64,000 nt of DNA from the NCBI RefSeq assembly GCF_003096555.1, contig NZ_QEKM01000001.1, positions 2,604,001-2,668,000 of the forward strand. The letters run 5' to 3'. Positions within the stretch are counted from its first letter, which is position 1. Each line of letters starts with the position of its first letter. Source of the stretch: Simplicispira sp. 125 (GTDB taxonomy: Bacteria > Pseudomonadota > Gammaproteobacteria > Burkholderiales > Burkholderiaceae_C). Positions 49,772-60,556 of the stretch are shown one piece after another. The translations under genes were made by a program, and so were the position numbers. The notes below the pieces were generated by a model. The model was not told the origin of the DNA. It ran no database searches and saw only the letters and a list, made by a program, of their open reading frames with translations.

Positions 49772-50455
49772 ATGCGCATTGCGATAGTCGACGACGACTT
49801 CCTCGTTCGGGACTTAATGAAGGCCCTCACGGACGGAATGGGGCACTTGTGTCATCCGTTTGAAACCGGTGAACAATTGCTCCAAGCGCTCCGGCGTGAA
49901 ACCTATGATCTGCTGGTGGTGGATTGGCACCTCCCAGACCTGGACGGACCGGAAGTCGTGCGCGCTGCACGACTGCTCACCGGCCCAGCGATGCCCATCC
50001 TGTTCGTCACCAGGCGCAATGATGAGCAAGACATCGTGGAAGCACTGGCCAGTGGCGCGGACGACTTCATGAGCAAGCCGATCCGTGTCGGCGAATTTTC
50101 CGCCCGTATCAAAGCACTGCTGCGGCGCGCCTACCCAGAGTCTTCACAAGCCGGACTGGTGTTCGGCTGCTACGGTTTCAACGAGACCTTGCGCATCGCT
50201 TCGCTCAATGACACGCCGATCGAATTGACCGATCGCGAATATGCACTGGCACTGGTACTGTTTCAGAACTGCGGGCGTCTGCTTTCGCGCGACCATTTGC
50301 GCGAGCTCGTCTGGGGCCAGATTCACGATGTGCCTTCACGCACCATCGATACGCATGTCTCGCGCCTGCGCAGCAAACTGAAAATGGGCGATGAGACGGG
50401 TTACCAACTAATGGCCGTCTACGGCGTGGGTTACCGGCTCGAAAAAAACGAATGA
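49772..50455 (+). CDS. OmpR-family response regulator
   Basis: 227 residues. Receiver domain with IAIVDDDF and phospho-acceptor Asp51 in LLVVDWHLPDLDG, the Thr/Lys positions in LFVTRRN and SKPIRV; winged-helix output IELTDREYALALVLFQNCGR, SRTIDTHVSRLRSKLKM. Overlaps the binding protein gene by ATGA, and with the hybrid kinase gene forms one operon. Confidence 0.93.
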   Translation: MRIAIVDDDFLVRDLMKALTDGMGHLCHPFETGEQLLQALRRETYDLLVVDWHLPDLDGPEVVRAARLLTGPAMPILFVTRRNDEQDIVEALASGADDFMSKPIRVGEFSARIKALLRRAYPESSQAGLVFGCYGFNETLRIASLNDTPIELTDREYALALVLFQNCGRLLSRDHLRELVWGQIHDVPSRTIDTHVSRLRSKLKMGDETGYQLMAVYGVGYRLEKNE

Positions 50456-51810
50456 AATCCCCTGTCGAGCAGACCTTGCCTTGCCTGCGTGTACCAGGGC
50501 AAGCAGGCGTTACCGTTGCAATCCAGATTTCCCTGGCACGCTTTTTCGGGATGTCCTTGCTGCTCCTCTGGGGAAGTGCTGTATCAGCTCAACCTGCCCG
50601 ACCCCAGGTCGACTTGTTTCACTGGTGGGTGTCCGGCGGCGAGCGCGCCAGCCTGGATGTCATCCGCGACACCGCGCAATCCAAGGGACTCGGATGGACG
50701 GAGTCATCAACCGCTGGCAGCGGCACCGACAGGTACACCAAGGTGCTCGATCAGCGCGTTCGCTCAGGGAAAACACCCACTGCCGCGCAAATGATTGGCC
50801 ATGACATCCACGCATGGGCTGCCCGCGGCCTGCTGGCCAATCTGAACGACATCGCTCGCCGGGAAGAATGGGATGCTGTGGTGCCGATGGAAATCCAGCA
50901 CCTCTCCAAGTACGGCGGGCACTGGGTGGCTGCGCCCTTTAATACCCATTCCACCAACTGGCTGTGGGTGAACCAGCCATTGGCCACAAGTTTGGGCGTC
51001 ACCACGCCCCCGGACACCTTCTCCGACCTGGTGGTGCTCCTTGAAAAAGCACGTCGTGCGGGCGTCGTGCCGCTTGCGATTGGCCGCGAGCAGTGGGAGC
51101 ACACGCTGCTTTTTGAGCTGGTGGCCGCGGGCGCTCTGGGTGCATCCACATACCGAAAAGCATTTGTGGAACTGATCCCCGAAACCCTGACACAGGAGCA
51201 AGCCACCTTGGTCTTCGCGCGGATTCGCACGCTTTCGCGCTATGTCGACCCTGGCTCTCAACGCAGAAGCTGGGACGAAGCCAGCGAAATGGTGCGCACC
51301 GGCAAGGCTCTGATGCAAGCACAGGGCACATGGGTGAATGGGGAATTCACAGCGCGCGGAATGGTGCCTGGACGCGAATATGCTTGCTGGCGCTTTCCAG
51401 ACACGCAAGGCATGTTCCTTTTCAACGCCGATCAATACATTTTTTTCCGTGAACCCACCGCTGGAAAAAATGGCGTGGAAGCGCTGGCCTCCTTGTTGAT
51501 GTCGCCTGACTTGCAAGAACAGGTCAATGTGCGCTCCGGTGCGGCACCCGCCCGTGTCGACGTGTCGCCAGAGCCATTCAATGCCTGTGGCAAGCGTGCC
51601 ATAGCAGGCTTGCGCGCTTCGAATATGCGACGCACAGTACTAGGCTCAATCGCCATGGGCAATGCCAACCCTGCAGCCGTCAAAACTGCGATTTACCAGG
51701 TGGTGACAAAGCACCTGCGCGGCGCACTGAGTGATGAGTCTGCAGCTGTCGCACTGCGCAAGGCGCTTTATGAAACGCCAGCGGCCAGCGCGAAAAGGGG
51801 GATTCCATGA
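50452..51810 (+). CDS. Sugar-type (family 1) extracellular solute-binding protein
   Basis: 452 residues. Signal sequence after a hydrophilic start (RFFGMSLLLLWGSAVSA), then the two-lobe family-1 fold: VDLFHWWVSGGERASLDVIR, HDIHAWAARGLLANLNDIA, GHWVAAPFNTHSTNWLWVNQ, ALMQAQGTWVNGEFTARG. No ABC permease or ATPase is near. It overlaps both neighbours by ATGA, between a response regulator and its hybrid kinase, so it probably serves as the periplasmic sensor for the kinase rather than for transport. Confidence 0.88.
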   Translation: MKSPVEQTLPCLRVPGQAGVTVAIQISLARFFGMSLLLLWGSAVSAQPARPQVDLFHWWVSGGERASLDVIRDTAQSKGLGWTESSTAGSGTDRYTKVLDQRVRSGKTPTAAQMIGHDIHAWAARGLLANLNDIARREEWDAVVPMEIQHLSKYGGHWVAAPFNTHSTNWLWVNQPLATSLGVTTPPDTFSDLVVLLEKARRAGVVPLAIGREQWEHTLLFELVAAGALGASTYRKAFVELIPETLTQEQATLVFARIRTLSRYVDPGSQRRSWDEASEMVRTGKALMQAQGTWVNGEFTARGMVPGREYACWRFPDTQGMFLFNADQYIFFREPTAGKNGVEALASLLMSPDLQEQVNVRSGAAPARVDVSPEPFNACGKRAIAGLRASNMRRTVLGSIAMGNANPAAVKTAIYQVVTKHLRGALSDESAAVALRKALYETPAASAKRGIP

Positions 51811-54638
51811 AACGCCGCCTTCGATTTTCCGACCTCCACTTCGCCAGCAAAATCCTTGTACTGATGGGCCTCATGGGACTCATCGCAGTGCTCGCTACCG
51901 CCTATGCGCTGTACAACATGCAGGCCGTGAACCAGCGCTATCGGAGTCTGATAGCGCACGAAGCGCAAGGTGCTTTGACCATCGCTGAAGCGGCGCGGCA
52001 TCTGGACAGTGCGAGCCGCCTTGCCTACAAGGTACTCACCGAACCAGACGAACTCCGCATGCTGGCCTCGCTGAGGCAATTGCATGCCACCCAGAGTCAA
52101 TACGATGCACAGCTGCTCCTTCTGGAAGAGGTGCTACCTACCAAAATTGAAGACATCCGTAGCATTGCAGCGCAATCGCAACGACTTTTCGAGTCCGCAG
52201 CAGAGGTCATCTCGGCCGCTGCCCGCTGGCGCGGCGACCGGGCGCTGCAGATCATCCACCGTGAATTCGAACCCGCACTAGGCACCATACGCGCCAATAT
52301 GGACGACTTACGGGAAGGCGCCATCTCTGATTTCGAGACGGCCGCTGCTCAATCCAGCGAACAGACCGCGCGCACTATCGTGGTTACCGCGCTTGCGATT
52401 TTGGGCTCTCTTGTGCTGGTCATCCCCTTGGCCTTGCATATGGCGATCACACAGATGTCGCGGCCCATTTCAAAGCTAACGCACACGATGGAGAGAATGA
52501 GCCAGCGCCACTACGACGACACCATCGCCTTTCACGACCGAGACGACGAGGTAGGCCAGATGGCCAAGGCGCTGCAAGTTTTCCAGCGCTCAATGCAACG
52601 AGAGGACCGACTGACTATCGAGGTCGCTGCCAGCGCACAAGCGCGGCGGCTCTCGGAGCAACTGGTCGATTTAATCAGTGCGATACCGGGGGCGGTGTTT
52701 CAGATGCAAATGGCCCCGGATGGTTTGCGTCGAATTCTTTTTGCCAGCGAAAAGGCCGCGCAGCTGCACGGTAGAACCACCGCTGAGTTAACGCAGACAG
52801 AGGAACCTGCGGGGCATGAATTCTTGTACGCCAGTGGCCCCGAAGTGCGCAAAGCCCATGCAGCTTTTGTACACAGCGTGAACACGCTCGTACCGCTCAA
52901 TTTCGACACACAAACCACGCACGACGGCAAGACACGGTGGCTCCAGACGCTTGCCACGGCGCGCCGTACGCCCAATGGCGGAGCACTCTTCAACGGCGTC
53001 TGGCTGGACGTGACCGAACAAAAAGAGCATGGGCAAGCGCTGACGCGCGCCAAAAACATTGCAGAGAAAGCCGCAGAAGACAAAGCGCGCTTTCTAGCGA
53101 CGATGAGCCACGAAATCCGAACCCCTCTCAATGCCATGCTGGGCATGACCCAGCTTGCGCTTCGCTATGAGTCCGAAGAGCCGCAGCGCGAGCGCATCAA
53201 GAAAACCTTGCGCGCAGGTCGGCATCTGCTGAGCATCGTCAACGACGTGCTCGATATCTCGAAGATCGAGGCTGGCAAGATGGCTCTGGAAGCGGAAGCT
53301 TTCGCACCGCGTGAATGGCTGACCGATCTCGAGGAATTGTTCTGCCCCGAGGCGCAGGCGAAAGGCCTGAACCTGCAAGTGCACCTTGCACCAACGACGC
53401 CTGAACGTGTGCGTGGCGACCCGCAGCGTATGAGCCAGATAGCGATAAATTACTTGAACAACGCTATCAAGTTCACCCAGACCGGTGACATCACCCTTCT
53501 GCTGGACACGGTGGAAAATAGTGCCTCAGGTGTCTTCCTGCGCTGCCAGGTCACTGACACCGGCATGGGTATTGACGAGCGCGATCAAGCGTCGTTGTTC
53601 ACTGCGTTCGAACAGGGCGACTCGTCGATCACGCGCCGCTTCGGGGGCTCCGGATTGGGCCTGTTCATTTCCCGACAGCTCGCTGAGCTGATGGGCGGCG
53701 CGGCAGGCGTGAGCAGCACCGTCGGCACTGGCAGCACTTTCTGGTTCACGGCGCGCGTTGATGTAATGCCAGCGCACACGCCCGCACCAGCAAATGCAGG
53801 CACTGAAGTGGTCGACCGGCCGATGCACAGCCCCTACCGCAGCACGCAATTCGCGCGAGGCGCCCGCGTACTTCTAGTGGACGACAACGAGCTCAATCGG
53901 GCCGTTGCCCATGGCATGCTAGAAGTGGGCGGCATTTTGGTCGATGAAGCCTGCGATGGTACGCAGGCAATCGCCATGCTGGAGGCCGCATCGGAGGACA
54001 CGTATGCCCTGGTGTTGATGGACATGCAAATGCCCATCATGGATGGCTTGACGGCAACCACCGCGCTGCGTCAGAACCCGCGCTTTGCGCAACTGCCCAT
54101 CATTGCATTAACCGCCAATGTCAGCGACGACGACATTGCACGTACCCGCGCTGCAGGAATGCAAGACCATCTGTCTAAACCTTTGCTTGAGGAAACCTTG
54201 TGGTGCTGCATGCGGCGCTGGGTACAGCTCCCGAAATCGCCTGCTCCAGCCCCGCTCGTTCGCGTTGATGTCGACAGGCTCGTTGAATTGCACGAAACTT
54301 TGGGCCCGGTTCGTACGAACACACTCATGGTAGATTTCTTGCAGGATTGCGAACGGCGTCTTGCACGCATCGAAGCGCTGACCACGCACGCGCATTCCCT
54401 CGAATGGGGGTCTCTCGCCCAAGACGCCCATGACCTGAGTGGCAGCGCAGGCAGCTTCGGCCTGACTCAATTGGGGGATCTCGCACACCAACTGAGCACA
54501 CTTGCCGAGCAACGCGATGAAGCGGGTGCGCGGATCGCCATCACAGCGTTCTTGAAGCACGCACGTATGGACTTGGCCGCCCTAAAAGTCCACAATGAAA
54601 AGCAAGTTTTCAGTCATCGGCCCGCAGTGAACACCTGA
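51807..54638 (+). CDS. Hybrid sensor histidine kinase (HAMP-PAS-HisKA-HATPase-REC-Hpt)
   Basis: 943 residues. TM1 at about 13-35, a helical periplasmic domain to about 190, TM2 at about 191-212, HAMP, PAS (about 285-395), HisKA with His435 in LATMSHEIRTPLN, HATPase with NYLNNAIKFTQTG and GGSGLGLFISRQL, receiver with Asp739 in LVLMDMQMPIMDG, and C-terminal Hpt with His875 in DAHDLSGSAGS. A full phosphorelay that likely feeds the regulator at 49772. The stop is immediately followed by repeat B. Confidence 0.94.
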   Translation: MKRRLRFSDLHFASKILVLMGLMGLIAVLATAYALYNMQAVNQRYRSLIAHEAQGALTIAEAARHLDSASRLAYKVLTEPDELRMLASLRQLHATQSQYDAQLLLLEEVLPTKIEDIRSIAAQSQRLFESAAEVISAAARWRGDRALQIIHREFEPALGTIRANMDDLREGAISDFETAAAQSSEQTARTIVVTALAILGSLVLVIPLALHMAITQMSRPISKLTHTMERMSQRHYDDTIAFHDRDDEVGQMAKALQVFQRSMQREDRLTIEVAASAQARRLSEQLVDLISAIPGAVFQMQMAPDGLRRILFASEKAAQLHGRTTAELTQTEEPAGHEFLYASGPEVRKAHAAFVHSVNTLVPLNFDTQTTHDGKTRWLQTLATARRTPNGGALFNGVWLDVTEQKEHGQALTRAKNIAEKAAEDKARFLATMSHEIRTPLNAMLGMTQLALRYESEEPQRERIKKTLRAGRHLLSIVNDVLDISKIEAGKMALEAEAFAPREWLTDLEELFCPEAQAKGLNLQVHLAPTTPERVRGDPQRMSQIAINYLNNAIKFTQTGDITLLLDTVENSASGVFLRCQVTDTGMGIDERDQASLFTAFEQGDSSITRRFGGSGLGLFISRQLAELMGGAAGVSSTVGTGSTFWFTARVDVMPAHTPAPANAGTEVVDRPMHSPYRSTQFARGARVLLVDDNELNRAVAHGMLEVGGILVDEACDGTQAIAMLEAASEDTYALVLMDMQMPIMDGLTATTALRQNPRFAQLPIIALTANVSDDDIARTRAAGMQDHLSKPLLEETLWCCMRRWVQLPKSPAPAPLVRVDVDRLVELHETLGPVRTNTLMVDFLQDCERRLARIEALTTHAHSLEWGSLAQDAHDLSGSAGSFGLTQLGDLAHQLSTLAEQRDEAGARIAITAFLKHARMDLAALKVHNEKQVFSHRPAVNT

Positions 54639-54735
54639 TTCTGTTTCCAAATCATTTGTGTCCAGGCGCGAGGCCGCAGACAGTGCTGTAGCACGGCACA
54701 GCGAAGCAACCACGACACCGAAACAGGACGATGCC
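54639..54735 (+). repeat. Repeat B, copy 2
   Basis: Same sequence as 20084-20186 over about 80 bp (attctgtttccaaatcatt, GTGCTGTAGCACGGCA, GCGAAGCAAC[c]ACGACAC), then diverges. It begins at the base after the hybrid kinase TGA and ends at the start of the small protein gene. Confidence 0.7.
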
Positions 54736-54737
54736 CC

Positions 54738-55046
54738 ATGAAAGACAAGCTGCGCACGTTGTTTTCCATCCGCACCAAGCGACAGGCGCCGCCCGTTGGC
54801 CCTTTGCCGCCGGTGGGGTCGTCCATCATGTGCCGCGGCCTCAAAATGCAAATCACCCACCCAATGCCGCGCGAACTGTGGGATTGGATGGTGTTGTCGG
54901 GCTGGCGCAACGTGCCTGTGGCCAACGATCGACGCCAGAGCATAGAGCTGCCAGCACGCACGATGAAGGAGCTGCTCGACGCAGCACCAAGCGAGCGCGA
55001 AGCGCTGCACGCTCGCATACTGCGCACCACCACACCGGCATCCTGA
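54738..55046 (+). CDS. Small conserved protein, paralogue 1
   Basis: 102 residues, no signal or TM. It starts MKDKLRTLFSIRTKRQ and shares the core DLWNWMVLSGWR-type block (here ELWDWMVLSGWRNVPVANDR), RRQSIELPA and SEREALHARIL with the gene at 56285; overall about half the residues match. Function unknown; basic, possibly nucleic-acid binding or regulatory. ATG at 54738 closely follows repeat B. Confidence 0.7.
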   Translation: MKDKLRTLFSIRTKRQAPPVGPLPPVGSSIMCRGLKMQITHPMPRELWDWMVLSGWRNVPVANDRRQSIELPARTMKELLDAAPSEREALHARILRTTTPAS

Positions 55047-55074
55047 AACGCAGCTCTCCAATGCCCAGCAATAC

Positions 55075-55137
55075 ATAGCTATATTTTTAATAGCTACCAA
55101 CGCTTGCACAATAAGCGAAAGCAGCCATCTAAAAATA
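55075..55137 (+). repeat. Hairpin repeat A, copy 10
   Basis: atttttaatagctaccaacg, then AATAAGCG, AAAGCAGCCATCTAAA. The order and the following codons match those of the copy inside srkA at 49181; here it adjoins the srkA-derived fragment. Confidence 0.65.
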
Positions 55138-55312
55138 CCTCGCTGCTGCGCCTGCACGGAGACTGCCACCCAGGCAACAACCCAGTGGACGCCGCTCAAT
55201 GCATGGGGCGCGGCGGCCCGCAGGGTGTAGATCTGGATAACGCCCGCATCGGCCCGGCCGTGCAGAACCTGTCGGTGCTGCTGTCGGGCGGCCAGCGCTG
55301 GGGCATGCCGAT
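55138..55312 (+). pseudogene. Decayed fragment of srkA (catalytic loop region)
   Basis: About 80 percent by eye identical to srkA 49245-49410: LLRLHGDCHPGNN, WGRGGP-type, VDLDNARIGPAVQNL and LLSGGQR remain readable. A base gain and a base loss keep most of the frame, but neither start nor complete kinase is present. It lies directly after a repeat-A copy just as in srkA, so both seem to have been copied together. Confidence 0.85.
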
Positions 55313-55335
55313 GCGCGCGCACCCCCTCACGCCGC

Positions 55336-56148
55336 CTATGCGGTTTCCAGCGTCGCCGTGGGGATGGCGTCGGCATTTTTTATCACCTGGCGCTGCGGCA
55401 TGTAGTTCAGCAGCAGTTCGGTTTCTTTCTTGACCACGCTGTAGCACTCGCAGCTCAGCTTTTCCAGTTTCGGCCGGTCCAGCACCTTGATCAATCCGCG
55501 CGAATAAGAGATCACGCCGAGCTGCTGCAGTTTCAGCGCGGCCTGGGTGACGCCTTCGCGGCGCACGCCGAGCATGTTGCCGATGAACTCCTGTGTCATT
55601 GTCAGGTGGTTGTGGGACAGGCGATCCATCGACAGCAGGAGCCACCGGCAGAGCTGCTGGTCGATCGAATGGTGCCGGTTGCACACGGCGGTCTGCGAGA
55701 TTTGCGTGATCAGCGCCTGCGTGTATCGCAGCATCAGCATGAGCAGCTGGCCATGGCGGTTGAACTCTTCCTTCACCCGCGTCCTGGGAAGTCGGTAGGC
55801 GTACCCGGCGCTCTGCACCACCGAGCGGCTCGGTGTGCTCTCGCCGCCCAGAAACAGGGTGATGCCGAGCAGGCCCTCGTTGCCCACCACCGAGATTGCG
55901 GTGGACGCCCCGTTCTCCATCAGATACTGCATGGAGACGATCGAATCGGTGGGAAAGTAGACATGGCGCATCGCGCGCCGCGATTCATACAAAACCGCGC
56001 GCAACGGCAGCGGAACCAGTTCCAGGTGCGGAAACAGACGGCCTTGAACGTCCGGCGACAAGGCCGCCAGAAGATGATTGTGCTGCGGCTCTGGTTTGGC
56101 GGGCACCGAGGCGCTTTTGGAACGGACCATGGGGAAGGGTTTTGACAT
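55336..56148 (-). CDS. Crp/Fnr-family transcriptional regulator
   Basis: 270 residues. Cyclic-nucleotide-binding-like effector domain (LFPHLELVPLPLRAVLYESR, VYFPTDSIVSMQYLMENGAS, VGNEGLLGITLFLGG) and C-terminal winged helix (LTMTQEFIGNMLGVRREGVT). No Cys cluster for an Fnr iron-sulfur centre at the N-terminus. I use ATG at 56148; upstream Met at 56232 adds an unlikely leader. Likely responds to a small ligand or redox state; targets unknown. Divergent from the small protein gene at 56285. Confidence 0.85.
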   Translation of the reverse strand: MSKPFPMVRSKSASVPAKPEPQHNHLLAALSPDVQGRLFPHLELVPLPLRAVLYESRRAMRHVYFPTDSIVSMQYLMENGASTAISVVGNEGLLGITLFLGGESTPSRSVVQSAGYAYRLPRTRVKEEFNRHGQLLMLMLRYTQALITQISQTAVCNRHHSIDQQLCRWLLLSMDRLSHNHLTMTQEFIGNMLGVRREGVTQAALKLQQLGVISYSRGLIKVLDRPKLEKLSCECYSVVKKETELLLNYMPQRQVIKNADAIPTATLETA

Positions 56149-56284
56149 TCGATGGAGGGGGACAACCCATGGCCCACGGCGGTAGTATCGCCCAGTACAT
56201 CGGATTGGTATGTGAATACCACTGTTTAACATAACTGACCGTGGGGCGCTTTTTCACCGGCGCTGCAACGGTCGGCATCCGCCC

Positions 56285-56596
56285 ATGAAAGATCTTCTGC
56301 GCACCGTCTTTTCCATCCGCCAGCAACGCCGCGCGCCGTCGGCCGGTCCTGTGCCGCCCGTGGGCGCGTTCATCATCCGCAAAGATGTGAAGATGGCGGT
56401 CAACCAGCCGATTCCGCGCGATCTGTGGAACTGGATGGTGCTTTCAGGCTGGCGCACCATTCCGGTCAAGAAAGACCGGCGCAAGTCCCTGGAGTTGCCC
56501 GCAGGCGCCCTGCTGGAACTCATCAGCGCCCACCCGACCGAGCGCGACATGGTGCATGCCCGCATCCTGCCCCAGGCCCGCGAACAGCGCGCCTGA
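56285..56596 (+). CDS. Small conserved protein, paralogue 2
   Basis: 103 residues, no signal or TM. MKDLLRTVFSIRQQRRAPSA, DLWNWMVLSGWRTIPVKKDR, RRKSLELPAGALLELISAHP, TERDMVHARILPQ. Clear relative of the protein at 54738. The spacing, with a srkA fragment and a regulator between the two, points to local duplication. Function unknown. Confidence 0.72.
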   Translation: MKDLLRTVFSIRQQRRAPSAGPVPPVGAFIIRKDVKMAVNQPIPRDLWNWMVLSGWRTIPVKKDRRKSLELPAGALLELISAHPTERDMVHARILPQAREQRA

Positions 56597-56706
56597 ACAT
56601 CCGCTGGCACGCTGACGAGGCCGCTGAACACCGATGGAAAACCTGGCTTGCGGACGGGCTTGGGCTGCCGCGCAAAGTCGACCCATTTCGCCGATTCCCC
56701 GGCTGC

Positions 56707-57078
56707 CTATGCCTTGAGCGGCACCTTTGCAGTTGAGCGAAGCCAGTAGAGGAAGTAGATGGCAAAGCCCAGATCTCCGACGGAGACGCCGAAGGCTTTG
56801 AGCGGAATATCCCCACGAAGCAGGCACAGCAATGCAATGAGGAACGCGCCCGTCTTTCCGATGGCGGCCAGCGCGATAAGGGACCGAGAAATCGTGGGAG
56901 ACAGCGCCAGCCAGGCGTACGTTGCGCAGAAGAGCACAACGAAGTACGTCAGCATCCAGCGATAGAAATCGGACCCGATCGGTGGAAGCGCTGCCATGGC
57001 GCCCAGCGTCGATGGGAACATGAGCATGAGTGCGATGGCGGCGTTGTAGACGACACCCATCCAGAGAACAAGGCGCAT
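56707..57078 (-). CDS. Small membrane protein, four TMs
   Basis: 123 residues. Hydrophobic helices at about 4-28 (LVLWMGVVYNAAIALMLMF), 41-60 (WMLTYFVVLFCATYAWLAL), 65-90 (ISRSLIALAAIGKTGAFLIA) and 98-114 (SVGDLGFAIYFLYWLRST). I do not recognise the family. No signal peptide apart from TM1. It follows nothing in operon; upstream (57079-57281) shows no further gene. Confidence 0.6.
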   Translation of the reverse strand: MRLVLWMGVVYNAAIALMLMFPSTLGAMAALPPIGSDFYRWMLTYFVVLFCATYAWLALSPTISRSLIALAAIGKTGAFLIALLCLLRGDIPLKAFGVSVGDLGFAIYFLYWLRSTAKVPLKA

Positions 57079-57281
57079 AGGGTTCGGGCTGGCCCGTCAG
57101 GCAAGACCGTGTGTGACGCAATGTACGCATCATCGCCCAACCCCGGTCGGGAGCGCGCTGGTATCCACACCCGGCATCCCCCCACGCGCAGCAAACGAAG
57201 ACATCGCCAAGCCGCTCATGGATGCCGGTCCAGGCAGGGATCAACGGGTCGCCCCGGATGCAGCGGCGTCACCGCCGCAAC

Positions 57282-57321
57282 AAAAATCCCGGCAAAGCCA
57301 AGGCTCTACCGGGATTTTTTT
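57282..57321. terminator. Strong bidirectional terminator
   Basis: AAAAATCCCGG, a 16-base loop with its own short stem (AGCC/GGCT), CCGGGATTTTTTT. The stem is 11 bp with seven T on one side and five on the other. It can end htpG transcription coming from the right. The only gap without a gene near here is 57079-57383, of which this and repeat A copy 11 are the visible contents. Confidence 0.85.
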
Positions 57322-57383
57322 GCTATCTATTCAATAGCGCTTAGCGCTTGCCTGACAATCGCTTCAAGCTATTTTCGCCACCA
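57322..57383. repeat. Hairpin repeat A, copy 11
   Basis: tattcaatagcgcttagcgc, CTTGCCTGACAATCGCTTC, AAGCTATTTTCGCC. AGCGCTTAGCGCTT and ATCGCTTCAAGCT form the stem arms. It fills the space between the terminator and the htpG stop. Confidence 0.65.
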
Positions 57384-59357
<1,974 letters not shown>

Positions 59358-59437
59358 ACGGATTTGTTGACGAAACGACGATGAAAAAGAGGACGAAGGC
59401 ACAGCCCCCCGCAAAGGAGATGTGCCTGCAGGCCTGT

Positions 59438-59466
59438 ATTTATGGGCGGGCAGGCCGGGTTTCAAG
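59438..59466 (-). promoter_or_regulatory. Sigma-32 (RpoH) type promoter of htpG
   Basis: Read on the minus strand: CTTGAAA (-35), 12 bases, then GCCCATAAAT (-10), close to the CTTGAAA-n-CCCCATnT consensus. It lies about 80 bp before the htpG ATG at 59357, the position expected of a heat-shock promoter. Confidence 0.7.
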
Positions 59467-59494
59467 CGGTGGCTGTGCGCTGGGCACCACGCAA

Positions 59495-59561
59495 TAGAAA
59501 AACAAATTTGATAGCTGCTTGCGCTTGCTGGATAAGCGTTAGCGCCCAATTTTCCTACTAT
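59495..59561 (+). repeat. Hairpin repeat A, copy 12
   Basis: ttgatagctgcttgcgcttg, CTGGATAAGCGTTAGCGCCC, AATTTTCC. It lies between the htpG promoter and the end of the DHH phosphoesterase gene (both minus strand), so it is downstream of the latter. Confidence 0.65.
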
Positions 59562-59563
59562 TC

Positions 59564-60499
59564 TTAACCATCCATGTTGATGCGCCGGACCAGCATTTGC
59601 AGCATGCCATCGGCCCTGTCGTTGGCCAACTGGCAGGTGCCTGCCGCAGCATGGCCCCCGCCGCCAAACTCGAGCATCAGGTTACCGACGTGCGTCTTGC
59701 TGCTGCGGTCCAGAATGGATTTGCCTACGGCCAGTACCGTATTTTGCTTTTGCAGGCCCCACATCACGTGGATAGAGATGTTGGCCGTGGGGAACAGCGC
59801 GTAGATCATGAAGCGGTTGGTCGCCCAAATGGTCTCCTCGGGCCGCAAGTCCAGCACCACCAGGTTGCCAATCTGCGTGGCGCATTGCAGGATTTGCTCC
59901 TTGGCCCGGGCCGCATGGTCGCGGTACAGCGCTACGCGCTCCTGCACGTCGGGTAGCTGCAAAATTTGCGCAATCGTGTGGTCGCGGCAGTATTGGATCA
60001 GGTCCATCATCAGCGCGTAGTTGCTGATGCGGAACTCCCTAAAACGCCCCAGGCCAGTGCGCGAATCCATCAGGTAGTTCAGCAGCACCCAGCCCTGCGG
60101 GTCGAGGATGTCGTCCCGCGAATACTGGGCCGAATCAGCCTGGTCGACAGCCGCCATCATCTCGTCGGTGATGCGCGGAAAAGCCGCCTTGCCGCCGTAG
60201 TGGTTGTAGACCACGCGCGCCGCCGACGGCGCATGCGCTTCAATGATGTGGTTCACATCGCGGCGCCCCGCGTTGCGCACCGTCTCGGATTCGTGGTGGT
60301 CAAACACCAGGTGCGCGCCCGGCACGTAGGGCAGGTTGGTGGTGATGTCGCGCTCGGTGATGGCGATCTTGCCGTCCTGCATGTCCTTCGGGTGCACGAA
60401 GGTGATCTCGTCGATCAGGTCCAGTTCGTTCAACAACACGGCGCACACCAGGCCATCAAAGTCGCTGCGCGTCACCAGACGGTATTTATTGTTACCCAC
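59564..60499 (-). CDS. DHH-family phosphoesterase (exopolyphosphatase-like)
   Basis: 311 residues. The DHH metal motifs are visible: [11 protein letters not shown] (motif I), [11 protein letters not shown] (DHH), and the DHHA1 end [13 protein letters not shown]. Members hydrolyse polyphosphate, oligoribonucleotides or pAp. GTG start at 60499, supported by AGGAG five bases before it; an upstream reading to 60550 has no such site. Confidence 0.88.
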   Translation of the reverse strand: MGNNKYRLVTRSDFDGLVCAVLLNELDLIDEITFVHPKDMQDGKIAITERDITTNLPYVPGAHLVFDHHESETVRNAGRRDVNHIIEAHAPSAARVVYNHYGGKAAFPRITDEMMAAVDQADSAQYSRDDILDPQGWVLLNYLMDSRTGLGRFREFRISNYALMMDLIQYCRDHTIAQILQLPDVQERVALYRDHAARAKEQILQCATQIGNLVVLDLRPEETIWATNRFMIYALFPTANISIHVMWGLQKQNTVLAVGKSILDRSSKTHVGNLMLEFGGGGHAAAGTCQLANDRADGMLQMLVRRINMDG

Positions 60500-60556
60500 G
60501 CTATCTCCTTGTTGCACATTCGACAGACACACATGGTAACGCTGCCGCACGGCGCA

